64,000 nucleotides of DNA from Superficieibacter sp. HKU1 (GTDB lineage: Bacteria > Pseudomonadota > Gammaproteobacteria > Enterobacterales > Enterobacteriaceae). The notes under the pieces are model-generated. The model was not told the DNA's origin, did not search any database, and saw nothing but the letters and a program-made list of their open reading frames with translations. The stretch covers positions 2,914,001-2,978,000 of the forward strand of contig NZ_CP119754.1 of assembly GCF_029319185.1 (NCBI RefSeq), in the 5' to 3' direction. The translations under genes and the position numbers were made by a program. Positions 26,995 through 36,419 of this stretch are shown here, piece after piece; the stretch's first letter is position 1; every line of letters starts with the position of its first letter.

Positions 26995-28014
26995 TTAATC
27001 GTATTTGACATGGATTAATGCCGTTGCCTTAAGTCCACCCGGTTTGACTTTGTTTTTGTCATAAACATAATAGCTGGCGGTCAATGGAATAGTGACTTGC
27101 GCATTGCTGATAATTCCCGCCTTGTTAATGCTCCACAAATTATCCGCGCTGGCAGAACTGCTCTCCACCGAAGATATATTGACGATTTTATTATTATGTT
27201 CCAGCACAAAGCCCACACCATTATGAGCATCGCCCTTTAATATTGAACGACTTCCGCTGGCTAAATCGCTGCTGGAAAGATAAACCGCCATTTTCCGCGA
27301 AGTTTGCTTACTGGTACCAAACAGGTTGTCGCATTGCAGTTCAATATTACCCGTCGTGCTCCTGAGCGTAGCTTTCCCCGTGGCGGGAAGTTCTGAAAGC
27401 GCGATACCTGGCAGCGTCATGGTTAAATCCTTTGCCTTACAGGTCGTTTTCTTCGGGTTGTAGTGGATGGTAAGATTTTCCACATAGGTATCGCCTTTAA
27501 GGGCTGTGGTTATATAGTCAACGCAGCCAGACCACCCCATTCCCTTACAAACCGCCAACGCTAAATTTATTAAAAAATTAGAGTTACCGCCGGTATTTGC
27601 TGCCATAACGCCAGGTAGCGTGATTGAAGCAGATCCTGTACCCGATGGTTCGTAGGAATCATGGGTAATCTTAACGGTATAATTAACCGTTTTTTCAGTC
27701 ATCTCTGTCGTACCCACATTTTCAGACGTTTTTGGCACTGTGACGCTGATTTTCAGGTTCTCTCCGTTACTGAAAGGCCCAACCAGCTTATTCGTTGCCA
27801 GTGTCATATACGAGATAACATCTTTCTCTGAACTGCATTTTATGCCGGAAAACGTGGCCATTACCGACTGGCTATCCTGCCCTGTGACCGGAAACATTTC
27901 ATTAATCGTAATAACACCCGTATGTTCTAATGACATATTGGTTAATTGACAGTTTGCCCACGAATAGCCAAAGCTACACCACAGCATGACTGCCAGAATT
28001 AAATTATTATTCAT
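26995..28014 (-). CDS. yehA: Fimbrial tip adhesin, YehA/StcD-like
   Basis: This 339-aa exported protein is the last gene of a chaperone-usher operon and the likely tip adhesin. The signal peptide is residues 1-20 (ending GYSWA), after which cysteines recur in pairs. The C-terminal third (from about residue 195) resembles a fimbrial pilin domain ending in the alternating hydrophobic donor-strand pattern (GLKATALIHVKYD). Size and position match E. coli YehA and Salmonella StcD; the receptor-binding domain is poorly conserved, as is usual. The ATG at 28014 has AAGGA 8 nt upstream and starts a good signal peptide; a start at 28041 would overlap the usher gene. Confidence 0.85.
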   Translation of the reverse strand: MNNNLILAVMLWCSFGYSWANCQLTNMSLEHTGVITINEMFPVTGQDSQSVMATFSGIKCSSEKDVISYMTLATNKLVGPFSNGENLKISVTVPKTSENVGTTEMTEKTVNYTVKITHDSYEPSGTGSASITLPGVMAANTGGNSNFLINLALAVCKGMGWSGCVDYITTALKGDTYVENLTIHYNPKKTTCKAKDLTMTLPGIALSELPATGKATLRSTTGNIELQCDNLFGTSKQTSRKMAVYLSSSDLASGSRSILKGDAHNGVGFVLEHNNKIVNISSVESSSASADNLWSINKAGIISNAQVTIPLTASYYVYDKNKVKPGGLKATALIHVKYD

Positions 28015-28031
28015 TACGCTGTCCTTAATGG

Positions 28032-30521
28032 TTACCGGCAAATGTAGATGTGCCTTTCATCAATCTTATTATTTAAGGTGATGGCGCATTTATTTTGCTG
28101 TTGTTTATCCGTCGCTACGTAGATCACTGGTGGCACGTCATTGGTGCGGATAAAAAGCTGACTTCCCTGACCGACGACGCCGATGTTATGGCCGCGCTCA
28201 TCTTCCACCGCATAACCAAAGGTCAGGGGTGAACCATCCGTACGCAACGCTCTGATAAGCCACGGCTTGCGCCGGTCGGTAGCAAATTGCACCTGTAAGA
28301 CCGCGCCACGATAAGGTGCCACCACTTTGCGATTGCCGCGTAATTCAGTCTCGCTTTCACTCTGCGAGGTATCGAGCATTAAATGGTTTTCCCGGTACGG
28401 CGTCAGATTGTCATAAACGACCGTGCCTTTATTATCGGTGGTGCGGTATTTTTGCCCGTTAACCCATGCTCCTTCCAGCCCCGGCGCCTGCATTACCGCA
28501 ATGGTCTCTGAGAGCTGGTTAGCCAGATTCACGCCGCCAGACCATGCCACTACGCCGCCGGAAAGGCTGGCCCCGCTCTGCGTGTATTCAGACGACTGAC
28601 TATAACTGCCGTTGAGCGTCGCGAAAGGCGTATTCCACGTCAGGTTAGCCCCGGCGGTGGTTTCACTGCGCTGCCGCTGATGGCTGACATTAATGCCGTA
28701 ATTAAACTGATCGTGCTTTCCGACCGTTCCTGCCAGCCCGGTATTGTTCGAGGCAAAACCCTTGTCATCAAACAGCGTCGAGTTTGATAAATTCACATGG
28801 CGACGCGGCGTAGTAATGCCGTCTCCCCAGTTGAACGGAACCGAGAAAAAGAGGTTAAACCGTTTCTCTTCACGGCGCTCGTCGTCATAGGTTTGACTTG
28901 CCGATACGGTATAGCTGAGCTGCCGCCAGCGATTTGAATAACTTAACTGGTAATCCTTACTGCTGCCGCTACGTCCCCAATAGTTGCGCCACAGGCTGCT
29001 CAGCGCCAGCGAACCCCAGCCCTCCGGCAATGACTGGCTCATGTTGGCGGAAAAGCTGTTTTTACGCCCGAAGTCGTTCTGGTAGTAATCGGCGATATCA
29101 TAAATATCGTTTTCGTCCCGCGCATATTCACGTTTATTATTCGCCCAGACATGATCGTTAAGGGTGCGATAGTCTCGTGACGAGTAGCGATATGCTGCCA
29201 GGCCAAAACGGGTGGCGGTTTGCGTCAGATATTTGTTATAGGCAATCTGGTAACTTTGGCCGTCAAAAACATCACCATTATCCTGCTTACTGTGGGATCG
29301 CGTTACATCGACGGAAATAGCGCCCAGGCGGGTATTCCAGCCGGTGCCCAGGGTAAAGGCGTAATAATCATCAGACAGCATCGTGCCGCCGTAAAGCGTC
29401 AGCACGTTATTTAAACCATACTGATAGCTGAGCTGAGCAAAATCAGCCTGGTGATTGGCACCTTCAATCGCACTGCGCCCGGCAACCACATCATATTTTG
29501 CTACCCCAGGTTGCAACATATTTGGTACCGCCGCAAACGGCACCAGATAACGGGTGACAGAACCATCGGCTTCTTTAACCGTGACATCAAGATCCGCACC
29601 GCCGCCCGCCAGTTGCAGATCGGCGATGGAAAAAGGCCCCGGCGGCACCTCTCTCTGATAAACAATAAAATTGTTCTGCTCAATGGTCACCAGCGCGTTA
29701 CTGCGGGCGATACCCTGCACCAGCGGCGTAAAATTTTGCTTTGAATTAGGTAACATTTGCATGTCGCGATAAATCCGCACCCCGCGAAAGCGTAGCGCGT
29801 CAAAGATATCCGCAGACGTATACATCTCCCCGGCGCGCAGCGTCGCCAGCAGGGAGGCAACGCCTCTCTCCAGATAAAGCGTGTTGCTTTTCCATTCGCC
29901 GGAACTGTCGTCAGCTTTGTTATAACTGGCGTCGGAATGGAGCTGCCAGCCCAGTAAATTTATGCCGCTGCTAAAACGGGCGTAGGTACTTTTATTATTG
30001 CCCGCATGTTTATAATCGCTGAAATACTGACTGAGATAGTACGACGTATAAAATGCGTTAATCCCGCGATCCCAGTTTTCAGGTAATACATAACCCGCCT
30101 CAACGTCATTCACAAAAGCCTGTGGAACCACTAAATCAAGGCGGAAGGTACCGATGTCGAAAGAATAGCTACCGCCTCTTACTACAGTTTTCAATGTCAG
30201 ACAGTCGGCGGACTTGTTTGGCTCAAGTCCCCGAGTGCTAATCCCGAGTTTGCTCAGCATGGAATAAGGGATACAGGTGTTATCCGGCTCATCGTCGATA
30301 GCAATATCATATTTTCCACGCCACTGCTTGTTGACATAAATGTCTAATTCATAATTGCCTGACATAGGTTTTTTGTCGTCAATATGAAAATTTGACAGTT
30401 TCTGGTCTTTCATGCCACCCATCATAAAATGGGTATCAAAGGTTTCTTCTGCTACCGCGCTGTCCGGGGAAGTTAACAGCAGTAATATTATCGCTGAAGC
30501 ACGTGGCAACGTCCGTGGCAT
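28032..30521 (-). CDS. yehB: Fimbrial outer-membrane usher, YehB/StcC-like
   Basis: This 829-aa usher forms the outer-membrane pore that assembles and exports pilins. After a signal peptide (about residues 1-24) come the N-terminal chaperone-binding domain (FDTHFMMGG), the beta-barrel with plug, and C-terminal domains ending in a cysteine pair region (NKCAITLNNKIDERHIYICR). Conserved usher motifs include GWQLHSDASYNK and PPGPFSIADL. Its length is close to E. coli YehB (about 826 aa). It is 12 bp downstream of the chaperone gene. Confidence 0.95.
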   Translation of the reverse strand: MPRTLPRASAIILLLLTSPDSAVAEETFDTHFMMGGMKDQKLSNFHIDDKKPMSGNYELDIYVNKQWRGKYDIAIDDEPDNTCIPYSMLSKLGISTRGLEPNKSADCLTLKTVVRGGSYSFDIGTFRLDLVVPQAFVNDVEAGYVLPENWDRGINAFYTSYYLSQYFSDYKHAGNNKSTYARFSSGINLLGWQLHSDASYNKADDSSGEWKSNTLYLERGVASLLATLRAGEMYTSADIFDALRFRGVRIYRDMQMLPNSKQNFTPLVQGIARSNALVTIEQNNFIVYQREVPPGPFSIADLQLAGGGADLDVTVKEADGSVTRYLVPFAAVPNMLQPGVAKYDVVAGRSAIEGANHQADFAQLSYQYGLNNVLTLYGGTMLSDDYYAFTLGTGWNTRLGAISVDVTRSHSKQDNGDVFDGQSYQIAYNKYLTQTATRFGLAAYRYSSRDYRTLNDHVWANNKREYARDENDIYDIADYYQNDFGRKNSFSANMSQSLPEGWGSLALSSLWRNYWGRSGSSKDYQLSYSNRWRQLSYTVSASQTYDDERREEKRFNLFFSVPFNWGDGITTPRRHVNLSNSTLFDDKGFASNNTGLAGTVGKHDQFNYGINVSHQRQRSETTAGANLTWNTPFATLNGSYSQSSEYTQSGASLSGGVVAWSGGVNLANQLSETIAVMQAPGLEGAWVNGQKYRTTDNKGTVVYDNLTPYRENHLMLDTSQSESETELRGNRKVVAPYRGAVLQVQFATDRRKPWLIRALRTDGSPLTFGYAVEDERGHNIGVVGQGSQLFIRTNDVPPVIYVATDKQQQNKCAITLNNKIDERHIYICR

Positions 30522-30533
30522 ATTCAGCTCCTG

Positions 30534-31217
30534 TTATTTTACAGTGACTTTATCACTAATGTAATTACCAAAATCATCAACGATCGTGATCTCATAATGC
30601 CTGGCATGCGCATTTTTTAGCGTCACTGTCTGGCTGGATAAAGGGGCCAACATAATGCTTTGGTTATTTATTTTTACACCGCTGGCATGAATATCTGAAA
30701 TAGTTATCCAGTTAGCGCTGTCATTTTTTATGGTGGCGCTATTTCCGTTTCCTGAAACGCTAAGTTTACGTATTGACTCTTTATTGACCGGGGCAATATT
30801 AGCCGGTCGCCAGATAAACTTTATCCGATTTTGCATGGCAAATTTAAGAACGTTTTTATCAGCATTCTCTGGATTGTTTGGTGGGATATCCAGAACGTTG
30901 AGAAAAAATAATGTTTCCCGATCTGCCGGTAACGCGTTGGCCATTTTTTTAATTTTAAGCTGCTGGCCGGATGCGCCAGCGACCCGCGACACGGGTGGCG
31001 TTAGCATAAAAGGAACCTGGATCTTTTCCGGCGGCAGTGAAGTATCGCCATCGTCAATCCACGCCTGCACCAGCGAAGTTTGTTTTCCCTCGTTCATCAG
31101 CTGGACAGTAATCTCTTTTTTTTCAGCCGGATAAATAACGCGAGTGCCGTAAATCACAATGCCAGCCTGAGCGGGCAGGATCATGGCGGAGAATAATAAT
31201 GCCGCTAATCTTTTCAT
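30534..31217 (-). CDS. yehC: Periplasmic fimbrial chaperone, YehC/StcB-like
   Basis: This 227-aa PapD-like chaperone donates its G1 strand to fold pilin subunits in the periplasm. A signal peptide ends at AQAG; the mature start GIVIYGTRVIYPA carries the conserved Arg of the subunit-binding cleft. The pilus-chaperone signature occurs around LFFLNVLDIPPNNPE with the downstream FAMQNRIKF strand. Similarity to E. coli YehC is very high in these blocks. The ATG at 31217 begins a proper signal sequence; an upstream in-frame start at 31244 is possible. Confidence 0.95.
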   Translation of the reverse strand: MKRLAALLFSAMILPAQAGIVIYGTRVIYPAEKKEITVQLMNEGKQTSLVQAWIDDGDTSLPPEKIQVPFMLTPPVSRVAGASGQQLKIKKMANALPADRETLFFLNVLDIPPNNPENADKNVLKFAMQNRIKFIWRPANIAPVNKESIRKLSVSGNGNSATIKNDSANWITISDIHASGVKINNQSIMLAPLSSQTVTLKNAHARHYEITIVDDFGNYISDKVTVK

Positions 31218-31274
31218 AGAATGAAGCCTTGCACAGAGAAACAACCGGCGACAGCCGCCGCCGGTAAAGCAGAA

Positions 31275-31802
31275 TTAATCAGTGACGACCGTCATGGTTA
31301 AAGTTGATTTAACATCACCGGGAACAACGGTACCTTCTGCACGTGCATAACGGGCGAGGAAATTGAGGGTATATTCGCCTTTTTCGTCCACGTTCAGTTT
31401 TACCCCTTTTTGAGGATCGACTTGTGTTTTAGTATCACCGTAATAAACAGCAAAACCGACACCTTTCGCAGAACCGTTATTTAATGTCACGTCTTTACTA
31501 TCAAACTGGGTGGTGGAAAAACTAATGGTGGGTGCTTTTCCATCGGCGCATTTCACTTTAAGCGGAACGGGGGTATTGGCTTCTACGCCGGTATAAACAT
31601 CGCCCACATTTAACGATTGCAGTTTGTCGGCACCGATTTCGTTCAGGTTAATTTCAGCTTCGTTGCCGCCAATAAATGTACAGGTTGTGCCCACCACTTT
31701 TCCTGTAATTTCAAGGATACCTGCATCTTCATTAGCGGCATACGCCCCGGCGCTCACCAGAACAGAAGACAATACGGAGACAGCAATGAATGAATGTTTC
31801 AT
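31275..31802 (-). CDS. yehD: Major fimbrial subunit, YehD/StcA-like
   Basis: This 175-aa pilin has a signal peptide (about residues 1-22, ending GAYA). An N-terminal donor strand (ILEITGKVVGTTC) begins an Ig-like fold with one disulphide (Cys in GTTCTF and in LKVKCADG), and the C-terminal strand is PGDVKSTLTMTVVTD. It is the first gene of the operon and so should be made in excess as the shaft subunit. Expression is presumably driven from the AT-rich 31803-32083 region. The sequence is more divergent than its chaperone and usher, as expected for a surface antigen. Confidence 0.92.
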   Translation of the reverse strand: MKHSFIAVSVLSSVLVSAGAYAANEDAGILEITGKVVGTTCTFIGGNEAEINLNEIGADKLQSLNVGDVYTGVEANTPVPLKVKCADGKAPTISFSTTQFDSKDVTLNNGSAKGVGFAVYYGDTKTQVDPQKGVKLNVDEKGEYTLNFLARYARAEGTVVPGDVKSTLTMTVVTD

Positions 31803-32034
31803 AGTTACTTCCTTTTTAATAATTAAGTTTCAGTTTCGTAAGAGATGTTAACCACTGAAACAAATTTCTCACATCTAAGAAGTTACTACAATGTAAACAC
31901 TATGTTTTATTGATTTAAAGCAATTTAATTAATGCATTATAATCTTAACAAATAAGTCACCCTAATGTGTATTTACAGAATGAATCATTTTTCAGGAGAA
32001 ATAAGCTAAATGATCTACTTAATCAATAAGTAAT

Positions 32035-32064
32035 GCCGATATTATTCATGAAAATAATATCGGC
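32035..32064. repeat. 12-bp inverted repeat downstream of yehE
   Basis: GCCGATATTATT and its perfect complement AATAATATCGGC are separated by CATGAA. It begins about 20 bp after the yehE stop on the minus strand and lacks a T run. It may be the yehE transcript end or a protein-binding palindrome ahead of the fimbrial promoter. Confidence 0.6.
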
Positions 32065-32083
32065 GGAGTGAATTAGCGGAACG

Positions 32084-32368
32084 TTATTCGTAGCGGTTTA
32101 AAATAATATGGCGAGTGGCATCATCAGGCAGAGAAACAATCTCGGTACTCACTCCCCGGGCAGACGAAACGGGGGAGCCGGTAAGCGCTGTCAGTTGAAT
32201 CGAATTACCGCAGCGCTGCTGCACATTATTGTTGCTGACTTCTGAACTGCAGGTTGGCGTACTGACGCGCCCGTTGATAGTCAGTGTTGCCGTGTCGGAG
32301 GCGACGGCAGGAAACGCGCTAATACCGCAGCCGAGAGCCAGGGTTCCCATCAGCAAACACGTTTTCAT
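32084..32368 (-). CDS. yehE: YehE-like exported protein (DUF2574)
   Basis: This 94-aa secreted protein has a signal peptide (about residues 1-24, ending FPAVAS), then SDTATLTINGRVSTPTC and a second cysteine in QQRCG, ending HIILNRYE. E. coli YehE (about 93 aa) has the same layout and the same position next to yehD. The N-terminal TLTINGRV strand looks pilin-like, so it may be a small fimbria-associated protein; its function is unknown. The ATG at 32368 is best placed after AGGAG; earlier in-frame starts are too close to it. Confidence 0.9.
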   Translation of the reverse strand: MKTCLLMGTLALGCGISAFPAVASDTATLTINGRVSTPTCSSEVSNNNVQQRCGNSIQLTALTGSPVSSARGVSTEIVSLPDDATRHIILNRYE

Positions 32369-32498
32369 AATGGTCATCACTCCTTATTTGTTAGCAGAGC
32401 TAAGCTGCTCTGTAATAAAAATTATGAGTGTTATTTGCAGGAAAAGCGATACGCTTCAGATAAAGAGTAGCGCCTGTAGAAGGCGCTACTGCGTAACA

Positions 32499-33341
32499 TT
32501 ATCGTGCCAGCGATGCGGCCATTCTGACCCACGTGTGTCTGCGCCCTCGCACAGCCATTGACAGGGTATAAACCGCCTGCGGATCGGCCATCCCTGCGAC
32601 GCCAGCATCGCCAAAGTTAAACAGATCGGCCCCGCAGCGTTTGCTGGCAAGGCCAATCTGGCGGATGGTTTCCTCATCAGCCCCTTCCTGGCTGCTGCTG
32701 ATCGTGGTGATAGCAATCCCGCCTGCCTGCCGTATCGCTGACAGCGCTGCCTCAACGCGTGCTTCAGACGCGCCGCGACAGCTGGCGGGAGCCGGAACCA
32801 CCGCGCCGTCAGCCCCGGCCGCGATAAAACTGGCATATTCTTCCGCCGGGGCCAGTCCTGCCGCATAAAATTTAGCGACGAGGATCATTTTATCCGTCTG
32901 CGCCCGGATCTGTTTTAACGCGTGGCAAACGCGTTGCGCGGTGACGCCAGGCTTGTCATACGCTGTCAGGCAGAAGAAATCGGCGTCGGCAACCTGAGCA
33001 AAGTTCGCCAGATTGCAGGCGCGCGGATTATCCTCCGCTTCATCCGCCAGCACTTCCAGACTGACGCCCACCATCCGGCCAGTGAGTTGCTTAAAATGCT
33101 GAAGGTCGCGGCAGCCCTGAATGGCCTGGGTGCGGCAATCCATACCTTTCACCAGCAGCAGGTCCGCGCCGAACGCGCACAGCAGTTCGCCGTTGGTGAC
33201 TTCGCCGTATAATGGCGCGGCACCGGCGGCCACCTCCGCCATGATCGTTCGCCCTTCTGAGGCGATAATCGCCTGCCTCAACTCTCCGCTGCTGGCGGGC
33301 TTGGTAAAGTCACTGGTGCGACAGTTTAAAATACGCTGCAT
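32499..33341 (-). CDS. TIM-barrel-like protein of unknown function, PTS-operon associated
   Basis: This 280-aa protein is the last gene of the PTS operon, 10 bp after the oxidoreductase frame. The sequence alternates beta-strand and helix like an (alpha/beta)8 barrel (ADLLLVKGMD, MVGVSLEVLA, DFFCLTAYDKPG, MILVAKFYAAG, DGAVVPAPASCRG, GIAITTISSSQEG, ADLFNFGDAGVAG). It resembles a family often filed as PEP-phosphonomutase-like or, probably wrongly, haloacid-dehalogenase-like, found beside lactose/cellobiose-type PTS genes. No catalytic motif I can name confidently is visible. An enzyme acting on a phosphosugar imported by this PTS is the simplest inference. Confidence 0.8.
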   Translation of the reverse strand: MQRILNCRTSDFTKPASSGELRQAIIASEGRTIMAEVAAGAAPLYGEVTNGELLCAFGADLLLVKGMDCRTQAIQGCRDLQHFKQLTGRMVGVSLEVLADEAEDNPRACNLANFAQVADADFFCLTAYDKPGVTAQRVCHALKQIRAQTDKMILVAKFYAAGLAPAEEYASFIAAGADGAVVPAPASCRGASEARVEAALSAIRQAGGIAITTISSSQEGADEETIRQIGLASKRCGADLFNFGDAGVAGMADPQAVYTLSMAVRGRRHTWVRMAASLAR

Positions 33342-33351
33342 ATTCTTCTCC

Positions 33352-34386
33352 TTAAGAAAGCGTCACCAGCGAAGGCGATGGCTGGCGGAAGGCAGTTTCG
33401 AGGATCTCCAGATTGGTCAGCGCCTCAACTTCACTGACATAATTCGCGGCACCGTTAGTCAATGTCTCGTACAGCGCATCGTAGACGCGGCCATAATCGC
33501 CTTTTACCGGCGGCAAATGTTCGGTATGCGTCTCGCCATGCTCATCGACATATTCCAGCAGCGCGCACTGGCTGTCCGCCGCGAAGTCCGGGTGATCCGG
33601 CATAATACCCGCCTTCAGGCTGGTCTCCTGCTAGTCGATTTGATAGCGCACGAAGCTGCCTTTGGTGCCGTGGACAAGGAATTTCGGGTACGGCACTTTG
33701 ACCAGATGACTGGTTTTGATGATGGCTTTTACGTCGCCGTAAAACAGTTGCGCTTCGAAGGTATCATCCGGGTTGGCCTTCTGGCGCAGGTGACGCAGGT
33801 GATAAGCCACCTGCTGCGGGCGACCAAACAGCGACAGGATCTGATCCAGCGTATGCACGCCGAGACCGTAAAACGCGCCGTCGAACGCGCCGCCCGGCTG
33901 GAGGTCGGTCTCGGGACGGAAGTAGTCGAAGTGGCTTTCAACCTCAACAATATCGCCCAGTTTACCGCTGTCGATGGCCTGTTTCATGGTCAAAAAGCAG
34001 CTGTCAAAACGACGGTTCTGGAAGGGCGACACCAGTAAGCCTTTTTCTTTTGCCAGCGCAAACAGCGTCCTGGCTTCATCGAGGGTGGTGGTAAAGGGTT
34101 TTTCCACCAGCACGTTTTTGCCATGCTCCAGGCACAGCTTTGCATAGTGAAAATGGCTGTCAGGCCGGGTACAGATGGTCACCAGGGTGATGTGCGGATC
34201 GTTAAGGATCTCATCAATCTTATCGGCAAAGGCGATACCCTTATATTCAGGCAGGCTCTCACGCTGCGGATTGCGCACCACGTCAAAAATGCGTTTAACG
34301 GTGAATTTCTCTTTCCGGGTTAAGACGTAGGGCAGATGGTAACGGGTGGCGCTTTTGCCAAAGCCGATGAATGCACTATAAATCAC
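33352..34386 (-). pseudogene. Gfo/Idh/MocA oxidoreductase interrupted by one amber codon
   Basis: The gene encodes an NAD(P)-dependent sugar dehydrogenase of the YhhX type (E. coli YhhX 345 aa). The N-terminal Rossmann part AFIGFGKSATRYHLPY, the catalytic-region EKPFTTT and the substrate-domain HFDYFRPE and GLGVHTLDQI are intact. A TAG at 33633-33631 stops the frame after 251 codons (FVRYQID), and the same frame then continues for 93 codons (QETSLKAGIMPD to the end). In the close homologue YhhX a Gln stands at this position, so one C-to-T change CAG to TAG explains it. No frameshift or other damage is visible. It could be a recent pseudogene, a strain polymorphism, suppressed, or a sequencing error. 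Confidence 0.9.
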
Positions 34387-34397
34387 GGTCGTTCTCC

Positions 34398-36083
34398 TTA
34401 ACTGTTTATATATGGCAATGCGGCAAGCACGGCGGCTTTGCCGTCCAGCTTACTGAAGTGGCCCGCGTCCAGCGGTTGAACCGGGCAGCGGTCGTTAATT
34501 TCTTCACGGATACTTTCGCGCAGGTAGCCTAACTGCGGCCCCAACAGGATGAGGTCGGCTTTTTGATACTCTTCCTGAAGGCGCCCCACGTTGATGGCGT
34601 AAATGGTGAATGGGTAGCCCGCCGACTGGGCAAATTGACTCATTTTTCTTGCCATGATGGACGTGGACATGCCTTCATTGCACATCAGAATAATGGTTTT
34701 TTCCTGCTGCGTTTTGGGATCGGGTGCGGCAGTCTCAACGGGTATTCCCTCGGCTATCTCATTGACCAGCTTCTGGTTTTTTGCGCTCATCAGCGATCTC
34801 TCATAGGCGGCGAGGAACGGCAGGTAAATCGCCACGCCCAGCGCCAGCAGGATGATTTGCAGAATGACGTTGCGGAAATCACCGCCGGATCCCAGCCAGC
34901 CGGAGAGTAGCGGCGGCACCGACCACGGTACGTAGGCGACGATTTTTGACACCATTCCCCACTGGGTCGCAAAGTACGCGATGATAAAATTAATCTGCGG
35001 ATAGATGATGAACGGGATCATGATCAGCGGGTTATATAACACCGGAAAACCAAAAATCACCGGCTCGTTAATGTTAAAGATCCCCGGCGCCAGCACCGTT
35101 CTGGCAAATTTCTTATGGCTCGACATTTTGCTGCGCAGGAACAGCGCTATCAGCAGCGCCAGCGTGGTTCCCGTCCCGCCCATATGTCCATACAGATCGC
35201 GAAACGGCAGGACGATGATATGCGGCGGCACCTCCCCCTTCGCAAAGGCGGCCATATTCTCCTGCATCGCCACCAGCAACGGCGGTTCGAGGATCGGGTT
35301 AATAATGCCGGAAGGATGGATGCCCAGCGAAAACAGCAGATTGGTTAAGGTGGTCAGGGTCAGAAAACCAGGCAGATTGGTCGTCAAATGGACCAGCGGT
35401 GCCTGAATCGCTTTCTGAATAATTTCATGCACCTCCATATGGAAAATAGTGTGCACCGCCCCTGCTACTATCGCAAAGGCCAGCACGGTGAGCATGATAG
35501 AGAACATCGACTGAAACGACTGCGCTACCATCGGCGGAACGTCATCACCCAGGCGAATTTGCAGCCGTTTGCTGTTGGAGATCCACAGAAAAAGATCGGT
35601 TGCCGCCACCGCCGTCAGGATCGCCACAAATACCCCGCCCGCGTTGGTGAGGCCAAAAGAAATGACTCCGCTGACCTGCACCGCCGTTTCGCTGCCGACC
35701 GGGATCAGTGAGAGTTGATTGGGCATCAGCACCAGAAACGCCGCCAGCGACACCATCGCCGGGATGACCGACGTGACGAATTTACGTTTGGTGGCGATAC
35801 TCCAGGAAATCAATACCACCAGCATCAATGACAAAATGTTCATCGTGCCGTTGAGGATTCGATCGCCGACGCTTCTTAATGAAATAAGCGTGTCGCTGGA
35901 AAACGCTGAGGCAAGAAAGCCGTTCGGATCGAGGAAAACATAGTTCACCATGATGAACAGACCGGCCAGCACCAGGAATGGCACGGTGATGATAAAGCTG
36001 TCACGCAGACTTCGCAGATGAACTTCCGAGGCCATTTTCTGCGAGATATCGGTGATTTTTTGCAGTAGCGTTCCGCTGCCCAT
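34398..36083 (-). CDS. PTS EIICB, lactose/cellobiose family
   Basis: This 561-aa fused permease has an N-terminal EIIC domain (about residues 1-440, some ten membrane segments, DLYGHMGGTGTTLAL and FNINEPVIFGFPVLYNP motifs) and a C-terminal EIIB domain (about 461-561). The EIIB phospho-acceptor is Cys468 in MCNEGMSTS. It should transport and phosphorylate a beta-glucoside or similar disaccharide. The start at 36083 follows AAGGACAGG. It lies 9 bp after a separate EIIB gene and is paralogous to the EIIC and EIIB upstream, so the operon carries two sets. No EIIA is encoded. Confidence 0.93.
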   Translation of the reverse strand: MGSGTLLQKITDISQKMASEVHLRSLRDSFIITVPFLVLAGLFIMVNYVFLDPNGFLASAFSSDTLISLRSVGDRILNGTMNILSLMLVVLISWSIATKRKFVTSVIPAMVSLAAFLVLMPNQLSLIPVGSETAVQVSGVISFGLTNAGGVFVAILTAVAATDLFLWISNSKRLQIRLGDDVPPMVAQSFQSMFSIMLTVLAFAIVAGAVHTIFHMEVHEIIQKAIQAPLVHLTTNLPGFLTLTTLTNLLFSLGIHPSGIINPILEPPLLVAMQENMAAFAKGEVPPHIIVLPFRDLYGHMGGTGTTLALLIALFLRSKMSSHKKFARTVLAPGIFNINEPVIFGFPVLYNPLIMIPFIIYPQINFIIAYFATQWGMVSKIVAYVPWSVPPLLSGWLGSGGDFRNVILQIILLALGVAIYLPFLAAYERSLMSAKNQKLVNEIAEGIPVETAAPDPKTQQEKTIILMCNEGMSTSIMARKMSQFAQSAGYPFTIYAINVGRLQEEYQKADLILLGPQLGYLRESIREEINDRCPVQPLDAGHFSKLDGKAAVLAALPYINS

Positions 36084-36092
36084 AACCTGTCC

Positions 36093-36404
36093 TTATTTCT
36101 CGTTGATCAATGCCAGCGCCTGTTCAACCACCGCCTGCGCATTAATGCGGCCAAAATCGATGGGGCTTATAACGGAGACGGGCAGCGTCTCCTGTACGCG
36201 TTTGCAGACAGACTCTTTCAAATAGCCGATCTGCGGCCCCAGCAGGACAATATCTGCTTCCCGGTATTGCCCTTCCAGCGCCGATTCGGGTATCGCCCAC
36301 GCGTGGATATCCAGCCCCTGCTGTTGCGCATAGTCATTCATCTTGTTGCATAAGAAGCCGGTAGACATGCCTTCGTTGCAAATAAGCAGTATTTTTTTCA
36401 TCAT
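36093..36404 (-). CDS. PTS EIIB, lactose/cellobiose family
   Basis: This 103-aa cytoplasmic phosphocarrier has the lactose/cellobiose-type EIIB fold. The phosphorylated residue is Cys9 in LLICNEGMSTGFL, followed by the ADIVLLGPQIGYLKE strand-turn typical of ChbB. It takes phosphate from an EIIA and passes it to sugar bound by the EIIC. It is closely related to the EIIB domain fused in the next gene. Two adjacent ATGs (36404, 36401) follow AAGGA and either may be used. Confidence 0.94.
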   Translation of the reverse strand: MMKKILLICNEGMSTGFLCNKMNDYAQQQGLDIHAWAIPESALEGQYREADIVLLGPQIGYLKESVCKRVQETLPVSVISPIDFGRINAQAVVEQALALINEK

Positions 36405-36419
36405 TTATATCCTTAATGA

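Noticed and set aside
33352..33603. Separate 83-aa gene downstream of the oxidoreductase
   Set aside because: It is the same-frame continuation of the Gfo/Idh/MocA protein after an amber codon, with no ribosome-binding site of its own.
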